Shown here in pieces: positions 24,493 to 33,618 of a DNA stretch of 64,000 bases. Each line of letters opens with the position of its first letter. Positions within the stretch are counted from its first letter, which is position 1. The notes below the pieces were generated by a model that saw only the letters and a list, made by a program, of their open reading frames with translations, made no database searches and was not told where the DNA came from. A program made the translations under genes and the position numbers. This DNA is from Mycetocola zhujimingii (GTDB taxonomy: Bacteria > Actinomycetota > Actinomycetes > Actinomycetales > Microbacteriaceae): the NCBI RefSeq assembly GCF_003065425.1, contig NZ_CP026949.1, positions 620,001 through 684,000 of the forward strand, read 5' to 3'.

Positions 24493-25889
24493 CCGAGCCG
24501 AAGAAACTCATCGTCAACCTCTTCGAGATGAACTGTGTCAGCCACATCTCGCACGGGTTGTGGGTGCTGCCGGGCAACAACCGGCACCGGTTCAACGACA
24601 TCGACTACTGGACCGAACTCGCCCAGCTCCTCGAGGCCGGCGGCTTCGACGGCATCTTCCTGGCGGATGTGGTCGGCGCGTACGACGTGTTCCGCGACGG
24701 TCCGGAGACGGCGTTGCGCGAGGGCGTGCAGATCCCCAACAACGATCCGCTGCTGGTGATCCCGGCGATGGCCGCCGTCACCAAACACCTCGGCTTCGGC
24801 GTCACCTTCTCGACCACCTACGAACCGCCGTTCGCCTTCGCGCGCCGGATGAGCACACTCGACCACCTCACTAAAGGCCGCATCGGCTGGAACGTGGTCA
24901 CCTCGTACCTGCCCAACGCGGCGCGCAACTTCGGCCTCGACGGTGAAATGCCCAAGGCAACACGGTACGAGCGCGCCGATGAATACCTCGATGTGCTCTA
25001 CAAGCTGTGGGAGGGCTCGTGGGATGACGACGCGGTGCTCAACGACCGCGACAACCGGGTCTACACCGACCCCGACAAGGTCCGTTACATCAACCACGAG
25101 GGCGAGCACTTCAAGGTCGCCGGGCCGCACCTGAGCGAGCCCTCGCGGCAGCGCACGCCGGTGATCTACCAGGCCACCGGCTCGCCGGAGGGGATCGAGT
25201 TCGCCGGGCGTCACGCCGAGGTCGTGTTCACCGGCGGTCGTACCGTCGAGGACTTCCAGAAGAACGCGAACGAGATGCGGGATGCCGCGATCCGGCAGGG
25301 ACGCGACGGTGACGACATCCGTTTCATCGTCCAGGCTGGCGTTGTGGTCGGTCGCACCGACGAGGAGGTCGCGGCGAAGCTGCAGAGCTACCGCGAGAAT
25401 ACGAGCGTCGATGGCATCCTCGCGCACGGCAGTCTGCCGTTCGACCTGACCGCGTACCCGTCAGACGCGACCATCGCCACGGTGATCGACGACGTCGGAC
25501 CGCACCCGATGCTCTCGAGCATGGGACCCGAGACCACGGTCGAAGAGGCGCTCGGCCGCATCACCGCGGGCCGGGAGGGCCGCTTCTTCGTGGCGGGGAC
25601 GCCGCTCGAGGTCGCCGACACGATCGAGAGCTGGCTCGACGATGACGGGATCGACGGCATCAACCTGCGCCAGTACCACTCGTTCGAGACGGCGCGTGAT
25701 TTCATCGAGCTCGTCGTTCCCGAGCTGCGCAAGCGCGGGCGGATGCGCGAGAGTTACCCCGAGGGTGAGACCCTCCGCGAGCGGCTCTTCGGCGAGGGCA
25801 ACGCCCGCCTGCCTGAGCGCCACGTCGCGGCGCGGTATCGCGGGGGAGCGAACCTCGATGTGCCGGTGGAGCCGATCCGCTACCGCTGA
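24489..25889 (+). CDS. LLM class flavin-dependent monooxygenase (NtaA/SnaA/DszA family)
   Basis: The 466-residue protein is a bacterial-luciferase-like monooxygenase of the NtaA/SnaA/DszA branch. Typical segments are MNCVSHISHGLWVLPGNN, YWTELAQLLEAGGFDGIFLAD, LTKGRIGWNVVTSYLPNAA and SSMGPETTVEEALGRI. The family uses FMNH2 and O2 to attack sulfones, sulfonates, nitrilotriacetate and similar compounds. Length fits (about 440-470). With the SfnB/DszC-like flavoprotein and peptide-type ABC importer across the repeat-filled gap, it suggests scavenging of an organosulfur or aminopolycarboxylate compound. No flavin reductase gene is adjacent. Confidence 0.9.
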   Translation: MTEPKKLIVNLFEMNCVSHISHGLWVLPGNNRHRFNDIDYWTELAQLLEAGGFDGIFLADVVGAYDVFRDGPETALREGVQIPNNDPLLVIPAMAAVTKHLGFGVTFSTTYEPPFAFARRMSTLDHLTKGRIGWNVVTSYLPNAARNFGLDGEMPKATRYERADEYLDVLYKLWEGSWDDDAVLNDRDNRVYTDPDKVRYINHEGEHFKVAGPHLSEPSRQRTPVIYQATGSPEGIEFAGRHAEVVFTGGRTVEDFQKNANEMRDAAIRQGRDGDDIRFIVQAGVVVGRTDEEVAAKLQSYRENTSVDGILAHGSLPFDLTAYPSDATIATVIDDVGPHPMLSSMGPETTVEEALGRITAGREGRFFVAGTPLEVADTIESWLDDDGIDGINLRQYHSFETARDFIELVVPELRKRGRMRESYPEGETLRERLFGEGNARLPERHVAARYRGGANLDVPVEPIRYR

Positions 25890-25910
25890 CGGGGCGGCAT
25901 CGACAGGTTC

Positions 25911-25977
25911 GCAGGTGATCGCACGCTTATCAGGATGCGATGGCCGAGATGGTCCTGATAAGCGCGCGATGTCCTGT
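25911..25977. repeat. H1 palindromic repeat
   Basis: ATCGCACGCTTATCAGGA (25918-25935) pairs with TCCTGATAAGCGCGCGAT (25953-25970), one mismatch in 18. Outer CAGG/CCTG arms extend the stem. Confidence 0.85.
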
Positions 25978-26043
25978 TTGCGGGCGGCTGGAGAGCGGCG
26001 GTGCTGCCACGGCGAGCCAGCGAACGGATGCCGCCGCGCTGGC

Positions 26044-26112
26044 ACAAGGACAAAGCGCCGGGATAAGGACGGGATGGGGCCAACCGTCCTTGCCTCGGCG
26101 CTATTTCCTTGT
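26044..26112. repeat. H2 palindromic repeat
   Basis: Left arm ACAAGGACAAAGCGCCGGGA then TAAGGA (26044-26069) pairs imperfectly with TCCTTGCCTCGGCGCTATTT then CCTTGT (26087-26112) over about 26 bp. Confidence 0.85.
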
Positions 26113-26180
26113 CTCGGCTCGCTCGAGCGGGACGCGAGCGGGGAGTGGGCCTGGGTTTGCGGCATCCGCTCGACGGGTTT

Positions 26181-26247
26181 ACAGGTGATCGCACGCTTAT
26201 CAGGATGCGATGGCCGAGATCGTCCTGATAAGCGTGCGATGTCCTGT
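26181..26247. repeat. H1 palindromic repeat, best-conserved copy
   Basis: ATCGCACGCTTATCAGGA (26188-26205) and TCCTGATAAGCGTGCGAT (26223-26240) are perfect 18-bp complements, with outer ACAGG/CCTGT arms after a 2-base mismatch. The loop is 17 bases. Confidence 0.9.
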
Positions 26248-26322
26248 TTTGCGTGCGGCGCTGGGTGGTGCTCGAGCGGCGGAGAAGCAACGGCGGGATC
26301 GAACGGATGCTGCCGCGTCGGC

Positions 26323-26391
26323 ACAAGGAGATAGCGCCGAGATAAGGATGGGATGGGGCCGACCGTCCTTGCCTCGGCGCTTTTTCCTTAT
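26323..26391. repeat. H2 palindromic repeat
   Basis: Arms at 26323-26348 and 26366-26391 follow the H2 pattern (AGCGCCGAGATAAGGA against TCCTTGCCTCGGCGCT). The loop GGATGGGGCCGACC is nearly the same as in the neighbouring H2 copies. Confidence 0.85.
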
Positions 26392-26464
26392 CTCGGCTCG
26401 CTGGAGCGGGACGCGAGCGGGGAGAGCGCCTGGGTCGGCGGCATCCGGATGCCGCCGCGCCGAC

Positions 26465-26533
26465 ACAAGGAGAAAGCGCCGAGATAAGGATGGGATGGGG
26501 CCGACCGTCCTTGCCTCGGCGCTATTTCCTTAG
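26465..26533. repeat. H2 palindromic repeat overlapping a stop codon
   Basis: Arms at 26465-26490 and 26508-26533. The right arm covers the stop codon (26530-26532) of the flavoprotein gene on the minus strand, so the element abuts or replaced the original gene end. Confidence 0.85.
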
Positions 26534-27774
26534 CTCGGCACCGCCGCAGCCTCGCGCAGCTCCTTCCACGCGGCATTGGGCGCCCGATCGTTGAGGAAGA
26601 ACTCGCCGACCGTGCGCTTCTTGTAGATCACCGGGTTGTGCGACGACACCGTGCGTGCGTTCCGCCAGTGCCGGTCGAGCTTGCGGGCCGACGACGCAGC
26701 GGATGCCCCACCCACCTCAAAAAGTCGGGTCGCGGCGGCAAGCACCACGTCGACGATCGCGACCTGGGCCGAATACACGGCGATCTCGGCCGCCGTAACC
26801 GCGGCGTCGTCGAGCGTGCCGTCCGTGTTCGTGCGGTACGCGGCATCCACCGCAGCAGCCGCGCTCGCCACGAGGGCATCGGCCGTGAATGACGCGGCCG
26901 CCACCTCGCCGACGACGCTCTGCACGAGCGGATCCTCGCGCGGCAACGGGTTACTCGCCGTGATGAACGTGCGCGTGCGCGGCCGAACGTACTCAACGGT
27001 GTCGGTGAGCACCGCCTTGCCGATCCCGGCGAGAGTGGCAACGAGCACCAATTGGAAGAACGCCGTCACATGGTTGATGCGGGCGTCGGTGTAGCGGGTG
27101 ATGTCATCGGCGTCGACCTCCGCGTGGTCGAAGATCGTCGTACCGCTCCCGGTCAGCCGCTGCCCGAATCCGTCCCAGTCATCGAGGCGCTCGACGCCGG
27201 GGTCGTCGGTGCGCACCACGTACGAAACCCGCCCGCCGTCGGCATCCCGCGCGCTCCCGCTCACCCAGTCGGCAAAGATCGTGCCGGTGCTGTAGTACTT
27301 CTTCCCCGTGACGAAGAACCTGCCGTTCTCCTCCGAGACCACCGTGCTGACCTCGGCGAGTGACGCGCCGGTCAACTCGCTCGACGCGTTGCCGACGAGA
27401 TCACCCGCGGCGACCCGGCGCAGCCACTTCTCCCGCACCTCGGCATCCGGATGAACGAGTCGCGTCTCAACGAACGCAAAGTGGCCACGCAGCAGCTGCG
27501 GGAGGTTCGAGTCGGCGGCCCCAAGCTCGCTCAACAGGCGCGCGAGCTGGCCGACCGTTGCACCGAAGCCGCCGTACTCCCGCGGGACCCGCACCGCACC
27601 GAAGCGCTCGGCCTTGAGCCACGCGACCGCCTCGAACGGAAGTGCCCGCTCGGCCTCCCGCTCGACGGCGCCCTCCCGAATGCGCTCGAAGACCGGCGCG
27701 AACAGGCCGCTGAGCTCGTCATCGCTGAGTGCCCGGGCTGTGGTGTCGGTTGTGGTGTCGAGAAGGGTGGTCAT
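26530..27774 (-). CDS. Acyl-CoA dehydrogenase-like flavoprotein (SfnB/DszC type)
   Basis: The 414-residue protein has the acyl-CoA dehydrogenase fold. Segments include LKAERFGAVRVPREYGGFGA, LVGNASSELTGASLAEVST, FFVTGKKYYSTGTIFADWVS and WRNARTVSSHNPVIYKKRTV. The YSTG and HNP features match the SfnB / DszC monooxygenase-like branch rather than true acyl-CoA dehydrogenases; those enzymes use FMNH2 to oxidise sulfur compounds. The start MTTLLDTTT at 27774 has no strong ribosome-binding site. It lies downstream of the ABC importer genes with a 46-base gap, so it is likely the last gene of that operon. Confidence 0.85.
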   Translation of the reverse strand: MTTLLDTTTDTTARALSDDELSGLFAPVFERIREGAVEREAERALPFEAVAWLKAERFGAVRVPREYGGFGATVGQLARLLSELGAADSNLPQLLRGHFAFVETRLVHPDAEVREKWLRRVAAGDLVGNASSELTGASLAEVSTVVSEENGRFFVTGKKYYSTGTIFADWVSGSARDADGGRVSYVVRTDDPGVERLDDWDGFGQRLTGSGTTIFDHAEVDADDITRYTDARINHVTAFFQLVLVATLAGIGKAVLTDTVEYVRPRTRTFITASNPLPREDPLVQSVVGEVAAASFTADALVASAAAAVDAAYRTNTDGTLDDAAVTAAEIAVYSAQVAIVDVVLAAATRLFEVGGASAASSARKLDRHWRNARTVSSHNPVIYKKRTVGEFFLNDRAPNAAWKELREAAAVPS

Positions 27775-27820
27775 CGTCGTCTGCTTTCGTTGCGGTTCAG
27801 TAAGTGGGGTGCGGATGCCG

Positions 27821-29635
27821 TCAGCCGCGTGCGGAATCAAAGTGGGGCAACGCATCGAGCAGGCCCCTGGTGTACCCGTGTGCCGGCCGGCTGAAGACCT
27901 CGTCGACGGCGCCCGCCTCGACGACGCGGCCGTCTTTCATGACGAGGACCTCGTCGCTGACGTGGAAGATCACCCCGAGGTCGTGCGAGATGAAGAGGTA
28001 CGTCAGATCGAGTTCGTCCTGCAGGTCGGCGAGCAGGTCGAGGACCTGCGCCTGCACCGACACGTCGAGCGCCGACACCGGCTCGTCGAGGACGAGCAGT
28101 GCCGGGTTCGCGGCCAGAGCCCGTGCGATCGCCACCCGCTGGCGCTGGCCGCCCGAGAGTTCAATCGGTCGCCGGTCGAGGTGTGCCGCCCCGAGCCTCA
28201 CAAGCCCGAGCAGTTCGGACACCCGGGCCGCGCGATCAACGCGCGAGGCTCGTCCGCTGGCCGACACCGCCTCGCCGATGATGCGCGACACCGTGTACCG
28301 CGGATCGAACGAACTCAGCGGGTCCTGGTAGACCACCTGGACCTGCCGACGCAGCCGCGTGCGCTCCGCCGGCGTCGCCGATGCCCACGATACCGAGTCG
28401 ATCGACACCGAACCCGAGTCCGGCGTCTCGAGGTTCGCGAGGATCCGCGCCGTCGTGGTCTTGCCCGACCCCGATTCGCCGACGATCCCGAGCGTGGTTC
28501 CGCGGCGGATGCTGAACGATACGTCATCTACGACGGTGCGCCGCGTGCGGTCGTGGCCGGGGAAGCTCTTGCTGATGCGTTCGACAACGACGAGAGGGGC
28601 GGCGTCACGGTCCCGTTTCGGCCTGGTGTGCGTGGCCGTGGGGTCGGAGCCGGTCGCGCCTGAGGTCGCGCCCAAACCGGTCAGGCCCGCGTTCGAGTCC
28701 GCGCGAGCCACACTCGCGCCCGCATCCGTGCCCTCGACCGGCGCCGACAGTCGCCTGCGCCGCGAGCTGGGGGAGGGCACCGCCGCGATGAGGGTCTTCG
28801 TGTAGCTGTGTTGCGGGTCGAAGAGCACGGCATCCGTTGTGCCTTCCTCCACGATCTCACCATGTTGCATGACGGCGATCCGGTCGGCGATGCGGGCGAC
28901 GACAGACAGGTCGTGGCTGACGACGAGCATGCCGGTTGAGGAGCCTTTGAGCGTCTCGAGCAGCCGGATGATCTGCGCCGCGATCGAGGCGTCGAGTGCG
29001 GTCGTGGGTTCGTCGGCGATAAGGAACTCGGGGTCTGCGGCGATCGCGGACGCGATGAGGGCGCGCTGGCGGAGGCCTCCCGACAGCTGGGACGGGAGCT
29101 GGGCGTACCGCAGTTCCGGTTCGGGTACGCCGACGCGAGCGAGAAGGTCGAACACCTTCGCGGTGCGCTCGCGGCGCGACAGGGAGGTGTGCAGTTTGAG
29201 AGGCTCAGCGATTTCGGCACCGACCGTGCGGAGGACATCGAGCGAGGAGAGGGCATCCTGAAGCACGAAGCCGATCCGGTCGCCGCGGGTGGAGCGCCAC
29301 TGCCGGTCCGACCAGGTGCGTGTGTCGGCGCCGTCGAAGCTGAGCCGGTCGGCGCGAACCGTCGAACCCAGCCCGGCGAGGCCGACGAGGCTGCGGGCGG
29401 TGACGGACTTGCCTGAACCGGACTCGCCGACGAGCGCGAGGCACTGGCCCCTGTCGATGCGGAAGGACACGTCGCGCACCACCGTCGTGGCGTCGTGACC
29501 CGCACCGAAGCCGACCGTGAGGCCCTCGACATTGACGAGAGCGGGGGCGGCGGCACCCGCGGCGGCACCGGCACCGGCGAAGGAATCGACCCGGGCCCCA
29601 ACGGCGGACCCAACAGCGGAATCGCGCGCGCTCAC
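27821..29635 (-). CDS. ABC transporter ATP-binding protein, two fused ATPase domains (DppD-DppF type)
   Basis: The 604-residue protein has two ABC domains. The first has Walker A GESGSGKSVTA, signature LSGGLRQRALIA and Walker B FLIADEPTTALD. The second has GESGSGKTTTA, LSGGQRQRVAIA and LLVLDEPVSALD. A linker of about 60 residues joins them. It powers import of peptides or similar solutes by the adjacent permeases. The GTG start at 29635 overlaps the stop of the DppC-like gene by 4 bases (GTGA). The first 30 residues are Ala/Gly/Ser-rich and precede the first domain. Confidence 0.92.
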   Translation of the reverse strand: MSARDSAVGSAVGARVDSFAGAGAAAGAAAPALVNVEGLTVGFGAGHDATTVVRDVSFRIDRGQCLALVGESGSGKSVTARSLVGLAGLGSTVRADRLSFDGADTRTWSDRQWRSTRGDRIGFVLQDALSSLDVLRTVGAEIAEPLKLHTSLSRRERTAKVFDLLARVGVPEPELRYAQLPSQLSGGLRQRALIASAIAADPEFLIADEPTTALDASIAAQIIRLLETLKGSSTGMLVVSHDLSVVARIADRIAVMQHGEIVEEGTTDAVLFDPQHSYTKTLIAAVPSPSSRRRRLSAPVEGTDAGASVARADSNAGLTGLGATSGATGSDPTATHTRPKRDRDAAPLVVVERISKSFPGHDRTRRTVVDDVSFSIRRGTTLGIVGESGSGKTTTARILANLETPDSGSVSIDSVSWASATPAERTRLRRQVQVVYQDPLSSFDPRYTVSRIIGEAVSASGRASRVDRAARVSELLGLVRLGAAHLDRRPIELSGGQRQRVAIARALAANPALLVLDEPVSALDVSVQAQVLDLLADLQDELDLTYLFISHDLGVIFHVSDEVLVMKDGRVVEAGAVDEVFSRPAHGYTRGLLDALPHFDSARG

Positions 29636-30549
29636 CGGGCCACCCGCCCTTCGGAACGGCGGCGGAGGTCGCGGCCCACCGCGGTGATGGCGAGCACCGT
29701 CGCGACGAGGAACGCCGACGGTACGAGGATCAGCCAGGGCGCGTTGGAGATGAAGTTGCGACCGACCGAGAGCATCGCGCCCCACTCGGGAGCGGGTGGC
29801 GGCGTGCCGAGGCCGAGGAAACTCAGCGAGGCGCCGGCACCGATGGCCCCGCCGACACCGATCGTGGCGAGCACGAGAACCGGCTTGATGGCGTTCGGCA
29901 GCACGTGGGTGAGAACCACCCGCAGCCGCGAAAAACCGAGGGTCGTGGCAGCCTCGACGTACGCCGACTGTCGCACGATGTGCGTTTGCGCACGCACGAG
30001 CCTGGCGTAGTACGCGATGCCGGCGGCTCCGATCGCGAGAATGGCGTTGAGGGTCCCCCCGCCGATGAGCGCGATCACGACGAGCGCGAGAAGCAGCTCG
30101 GGAACGGCGAGCGTCACGTCGAGGAACCGCATGACGGCGCTCTCCACGAACCGGTTGCTGAGCCCGGCGAACAGGCCGATGATGGTGCCGAACACCACGC
30201 CGATCGCCGTTGCCGCGAGCCCGATCAGCAGCGACGTGCCCGCTCCGTGAACGACGCGGCTGTAGACATCCGCCCCCGATTCGTCGGTTCCGAAGATGTG
30301 GCCGGGTCCAGGGGGAGTGAAGCTGTCTGCCGGAGAAACCTCGAGGGGGTCGACGGATGTCAGTAGCTGCGGCGCGAGGGCGGCGACCGTCACCCAGACG
30401 AGAAAGAGCACGGCGAGCGTGAGGCCGGGGCGGAACTTCCGCCGCCGTGCACGCCGAACCGGATTGACCGGTGCCGGTGCGAGCGTGGGGACGACGAGCC
30501 CGTCGTCGATGGTGGCGCGGGGTGTCTGGTGCGAAATGTCAACGGTCAC
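29632..30549 (-). CDS. ABC transporter permease (DppC/OppC type)
   Basis: The 305-residue membrane protein has an N-terminal helix (about residues 37-57), a periplasmic-type segment with PPGPGHIFGTDESGADVYSR characteristic of OppC permeases, then five more helices. The EAA loop reads EAATTLGFSRLRVVLTHVLP. The GTG start at 30549 (MTVDISHQTPR) overlaps the DppB-like stop by 4 bases. Part of a five-gene unit: binding protein, DppB, DppC, double ATPase and SfnB/DszC-like flavoprotein. Confidence 0.92.
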   Translation of the reverse strand: MTVDISHQTPRATIDDGLVVPTLAPAPVNPVRRARRRKFRPGLTLAVLFLVWVTVAALAPQLLTSVDPLEVSPADSFTPPGPGHIFGTDESGADVYSRVVHGAGTSLLIGLAATAIGVVFGTIIGLFAGLSNRFVESAVMRFLDVTLAVPELLLALVVIALIGGGTLNAILAIGAAGIAYYARLVRAQTHIVRQSAYVEAATTLGFSRLRVVLTHVLPNAIKPVLVLATIGVGGAIGAGASLSFLGLGTPPPAPEWGAMLSVGRNFISNAPWLILVPSAFLVATVLAITAVGRDLRRRSEGRVAR

Positions 30550-31478
30550 GATGTGACTACTCTCGGATCGACGAGCGTGTACAGAATGTCGACGACGAGG
30601 TTGACGACGACGTAGACGGCGGCGGAGATCAGGACGATCCCCATGACCACCGGAAGGTCCTTGTTGTAGACCGAGCTGAGCATGAGCCCGCCGACCCCCT
30701 GCCGGGAGAACAGCGTCTCCACGATCACCGACCCGCCGAGGAGGGTCGCGACGACGAAGCCGGACATCGTGATGGTGGGGAGGACGGCGTGCCGGAGGGC
30801 ATGGATGATCCGCACCGGGGTGTCCCGCATCCCGCGCGCTCGGGCCGTGAGGATGAACGGCTGTTCGAGCACGTCCTCGAGTTCGTTGCGCAGCACCTGC
30901 GAGAGCGAACCGACGAGCGACAACGCGAGGGTGAACGCGGGCAGGATGAGCGGAACCAGTCCGTCGCCGCCACCGGCAGGAACGAGCCGCAGCGTGAACG
31001 AGAACACGATGAGCAGTCCGAAGCCGATGATGAAGCTCGGGGTCGCGGCGAGCACGACCTCGATGCCCGAGATGATCGACCGCAACCACGGGGTGCGCTG
31101 GGCGGTGAGCACCGCGATCGCGACGGTCAGGACGAGAGCGAGGACGGCGGCGGTTCCGGCCAGGACGGCGGTTGGGCCGACCTGCTGGCCGATGGCATCC
31201 GTTACCGGCATTCTCAGCCGGTAGGACTCACCGAGGTCGCCCTGCAGGAGGTGGGTGAAGTAGTGCAGGTACTGCACCAGGAAAGGCTGGTCGAGGAGGT
31301 AGTCGGCGCGAACCTGGGCGAGGGCCTCGGCGGAGGGACGAGCGTCCGCTCCGCCGAGGATGATCAGGGCCGTGTCGCCGGGGGTGATGTACAGCGCGAG
31401 GAACGTGAGCGTTGCAGCTCCCCAGAGTACGAAGACGCCGAGGAGAAGGCGCGTCGAGATGCGGCGGAGGATGGTCAT
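30546..31478 (-). CDS. ABC transporter permease (DppB/OppB type)
   Basis: The 310-residue protein starts MTILRRISTRLLLGVFVLWG and contains the OppB-type segment TFLALYITPGDTALIILGG. Six membrane helices are visible, and the EAA loop TARARGMRDTPVRIIHALRH contacts the ATPase. The ATG overlaps the stop of the binding-protein gene (ATGA). Confidence 0.92.
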   Translation of the reverse strand: MTILRRISTRLLLGVFVLWGAATLTFLALYITPGDTALIILGGADARPSAEALAQVRADYLLDQPFLVQYLHYFTHLLQGDLGESYRLRMPVTDAIGQQVGPTAVLAGTAAVLALVLTVAIAVLTAQRTPWLRSIISGIEVVLAATPSFIIGFGLLIVFSFTLRLVPAGGGDGLVPLILPAFTLALSLVGSLSQVLRNELEDVLEQPFILTARARGMRDTPVRIIHALRHAVLPTITMSGFVVATLLGGSVIVETLFSRQGVGGLMLSSVYNKDLPVVMGIVLISAAVYVVVNLVVDILYTLVDPRVVTS

Positions 31479-33124
31479 TGCTCGAGCCAGGCTGTCGTGA
31501 AGACGGGCACCGGGTGTGAGGTGTCTGTCGTGATGCCCTTCAGCGCGCTCTTCGAGTACGCCCACTGGCTGTGGTTCTCGTAGAGCGGCAGGCCGGGAAC
31601 CAGCTCGAGCAGGCGGTGCTGCACGAGCGAGTAGGCCTCGCGCGCCTCATCGCCATCGGGAGCCTGGCGGGTGGCGGTGAGCAGTTCATCGAGCTCAGGG
31701 TCCGACAGGTATGCCGCGTTCTGGCCGATCCGTTCGCCGGTGATTTCGCTGGAGTTGTAACGGATGAACAGGGCGTCAGGCGTGTTCGTGTGCCACACTC
31801 CGGCGATGCCGTCGTAGTCCCCGGCGTATCGGATCTCGGTGAGCTGCGCGAGCGGATACTGGTTGACCTGCAGTTCGATGCCCACCTTCTTGACCTCGCC
31901 CTGGAGCTGCACCAGGAGGGCACTCGGTGTCGCGCTCTCCACGGTCGGCACAACGACGGTGAGTCGCTTGCCGTCCTTCGTGCGGTAGCCGTCGCTGTCG
32001 CGCGTCGCCCAGCCCGCCTCGTCGAGGAGGTCGTTGGCCCTGTCAGGGTCGTAGGTGAGTACGCCCTCGGTCGACTCGTCGTAGTACGGCGTCTCGGACG
32101 AGAGGTAGTTGTCCTTGACGTTGAACGTGTTGAAGCCGACGCTGTCGGTGACGGCTTCGCGGTCGACAGCGGCGACAAACGCTTCACGAACGCGGATGTC
32201 GTCGAACGGCGCCCGCGAGAGGTTGAAGTGCAGCACGTTGGGGCTGCCGGCCCGCACGAGGTTCTCGTACACGAACTGGTCGTTGGCCTGGATGGCCTCC
32301 GCGTTCTGCGGCGGGAGGTTCTCGGTGATGTCGTACTGGCCGGAGACGAGCGTCTCGTAGCGGATGACCGCCTCGGGCACCACGGTGATCTCGATGCCGT
32401 CGAGGTGCGCCTCTCCGTCGTAATCGAGCCACTCGGGGCCCCAGTTGTAGCCCTCACGCTTGACGTAGCTGATGCTCTGTCCCACTTGGTAGTCCTCGAC
32501 CACGAACGGCCCCGAACCGATCGGGTTCTGGCACAGCGTCTCGGGAGACTCGGTGATCGCCGTGCCCGAGGTCATGGCCAGCCAGGACTGGGCCAGCCCG
32601 TAGAGGAACGGGGTGTACGCGTAGGCGAGGTGTGCCTCGAAGGTGTACTCGTCGACGACGGTGCCGTCGACGTACGGCGCGATGTACGCGGCGGCGAGCG
32701 GCGACTTCGTGGCTGGGTCCCTCATGTGCTCGAGGTTCTGCCCGAGCACCTCGGCGTTCCACGGTGAGCCGTCGCTGAACGTCACACCCTCCTGGAGGTG
32801 GAAGGTGTACGTCTTTCCGTCGTCCGAGATCTCCCAGCTCTCCGCGAGATACGGCGCGATGTTGCCGTCGGCGTCGAGCGTGACGAGGTTGTCGTAGATG
32901 ATGCGCCCGAGCAGCTGGTGCTGAGTCGCTGAGATCGAGTGGGCGTCGAGGCAGCCGGGTTCGGCCGAGATGGACAGTGCGAGGGTGCCGCCCTCGACCG
33001 GTTCGCCGGTGGTCGAGGTGTCGCCGGCACCGGAGCCCGATGCGCAGCCCGTGAGCAGCAGCGTCGTGCCCATGATGAGTGCGAGGCCTGAAACGAGGGC
33101 GGACCGTGCGCGTCGTGAAGTCAT
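31475..33124 (-). CDS. ABC transporter substrate-binding lipoprotein (DppA/OppA, SBP family 5)
   Basis: The 549-residue protein has a lipoprotein signal with lipobox LLLTGC (C27), so it is anchored outside the membrane. Family-5 binding-protein marks are LGRIIYDNLVTLDADGNIAP, LAESWEISDDGKTYTFHLQE, GVTFSDGSPWNAEVLGQN and NPIGSGPFVVEDY. These proteins bind peptides, nickel chelates, opines and similar solutes; with the flavin enzymes nearby an organosulfur or amine ligand is plausible. CTGGAGAA precedes the ATG. Three GTTACG repeats spaced 20 bases lie 90-135 bases upstream. Confidence 0.92.
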   Translation of the reverse strand: MTSRRARSALVSGLALIMGTTLLLTGCASGSGAGDTSTTGEPVEGGTLALSISAEPGCLDAHSISATQHQLLGRIIYDNLVTLDADGNIAPYLAESWEISDDGKTYTFHLQEGVTFSDGSPWNAEVLGQNLEHMRDPATKSPLAAAYIAPYVDGTVVDEYTFEAHLAYAYTPFLYGLAQSWLAMTSGTAITESPETLCQNPIGSGPFVVEDYQVGQSISYVKREGYNWGPEWLDYDGEAHLDGIEITVVPEAVIRYETLVSGQYDITENLPPQNAEAIQANDQFVYENLVRAGSPNVLHFNLSRAPFDDIRVREAFVAAVDREAVTDSVGFNTFNVKDNYLSSETPYYDESTEGVLTYDPDRANDLLDEAGWATRDSDGYRTKDGKRLTVVVPTVESATPSALLVQLQGEVKKVGIELQVNQYPLAQLTEIRYAGDYDGIAGVWHTNTPDALFIRYNSSEITGERIGQNAAYLSDPELDELLTATRQAPDGDEAREAYSLVQHRLLELVPGLPLYENHSQWAYSKSALKGITTDTSHPVPVFTTAWLEQ

Positions 33125-33213
33125 GGGTTCTTCTCCAGGGTGTCGGCGCCCCAGCGGAAAGCTCAGGCGAGTACCCCAAGAATGACGAGGTTCCCTCACC
33201 CGTCCAACTCACG

Positions 33214-33259
33214 GTTACGACATGTTGGCTCCCGTTACGTTCTGTTGTGCAGCGTTACG
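33214..33259. promoter_or_regulatory. Three 20-bp-phased GTTACG direct repeats upstream of the ABC importer operon
   Basis: GTTACG occurs at 33214, 33234 and 33254, exactly 20 bases apart, with TGTTG at matching positions 33223 and 33243. Near two-turn phasing puts the sites on one face of the helix, as for an activator or repressor binding cooperatively. The nearest downstream gene is the binding-protein gene on the minus strand. Confidence 0.5.
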
Positions 33260-33351
33260 ATTTCGCGCCGTTCTGCCCACAGTGCTTCGTCATATTTCGC
33301 ACACCTGGGCCGTTGTAGGGCATACTCGCCCGGCATCCGTTCGACGGTTCT

Positions 33352-33418
33352 GCAAGAGATCGCACGCTGATCAGGGCGAGAACGCCGACTCTGTCCTGAT
33401 CAGCGCACTATCTCCTGT
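33352..33418. repeat. H1 palindromic repeat, diverged copy
   Basis: CGCTGATCAGG (33365-33375) pairs with CCTGATCAGCG (33395-33405). The flanking ATCGCA and AGAGATC/ATCTCCT parts follow the H1 layout. Confidence 0.7.
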
Positions 33419-33488
33419 CACCCGGGCGTGGCCGGTGGCGGTGGCGTGCGGATGCCGTCGGCCGGGCGTGCGGATGCCGTCACACCGG

Positions 33489-33560
33489 GACAAGGACAAA
33501 GGCCCGAGATAAGGACGCAAGCGCCGCGAACGTCCTTATGCCAGCGCGATGTCCTTGTGC
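33489..33560. repeat. H2 palindromic repeat, diverged copy
   Basis: GACAAGGACAAAGGCCCGAG then ATAAGGAC (33489-33515) faces GTCCTTATGCCAGCGCGAT then GTCCTTGT (33532-33559). The outer GACAAGGAC and inner ATAAGGAC arms pair well; the middle is diverged. Confidence 0.7.
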
Positions 33561-33618
33561 GGGGACGCGGTGAGAGGATGCCGTGGCGCTGGCAGCAGCC
33601 GGCGGCCTCAGGAGAGAG

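Noticed and set aside
25890-26529. H1 and H2 elements as ordinary Rho-independent terminators
   Set aside because: Stems are much longer than usual and no T run follows on either strand. One gap holds five copies, more than termination would need.
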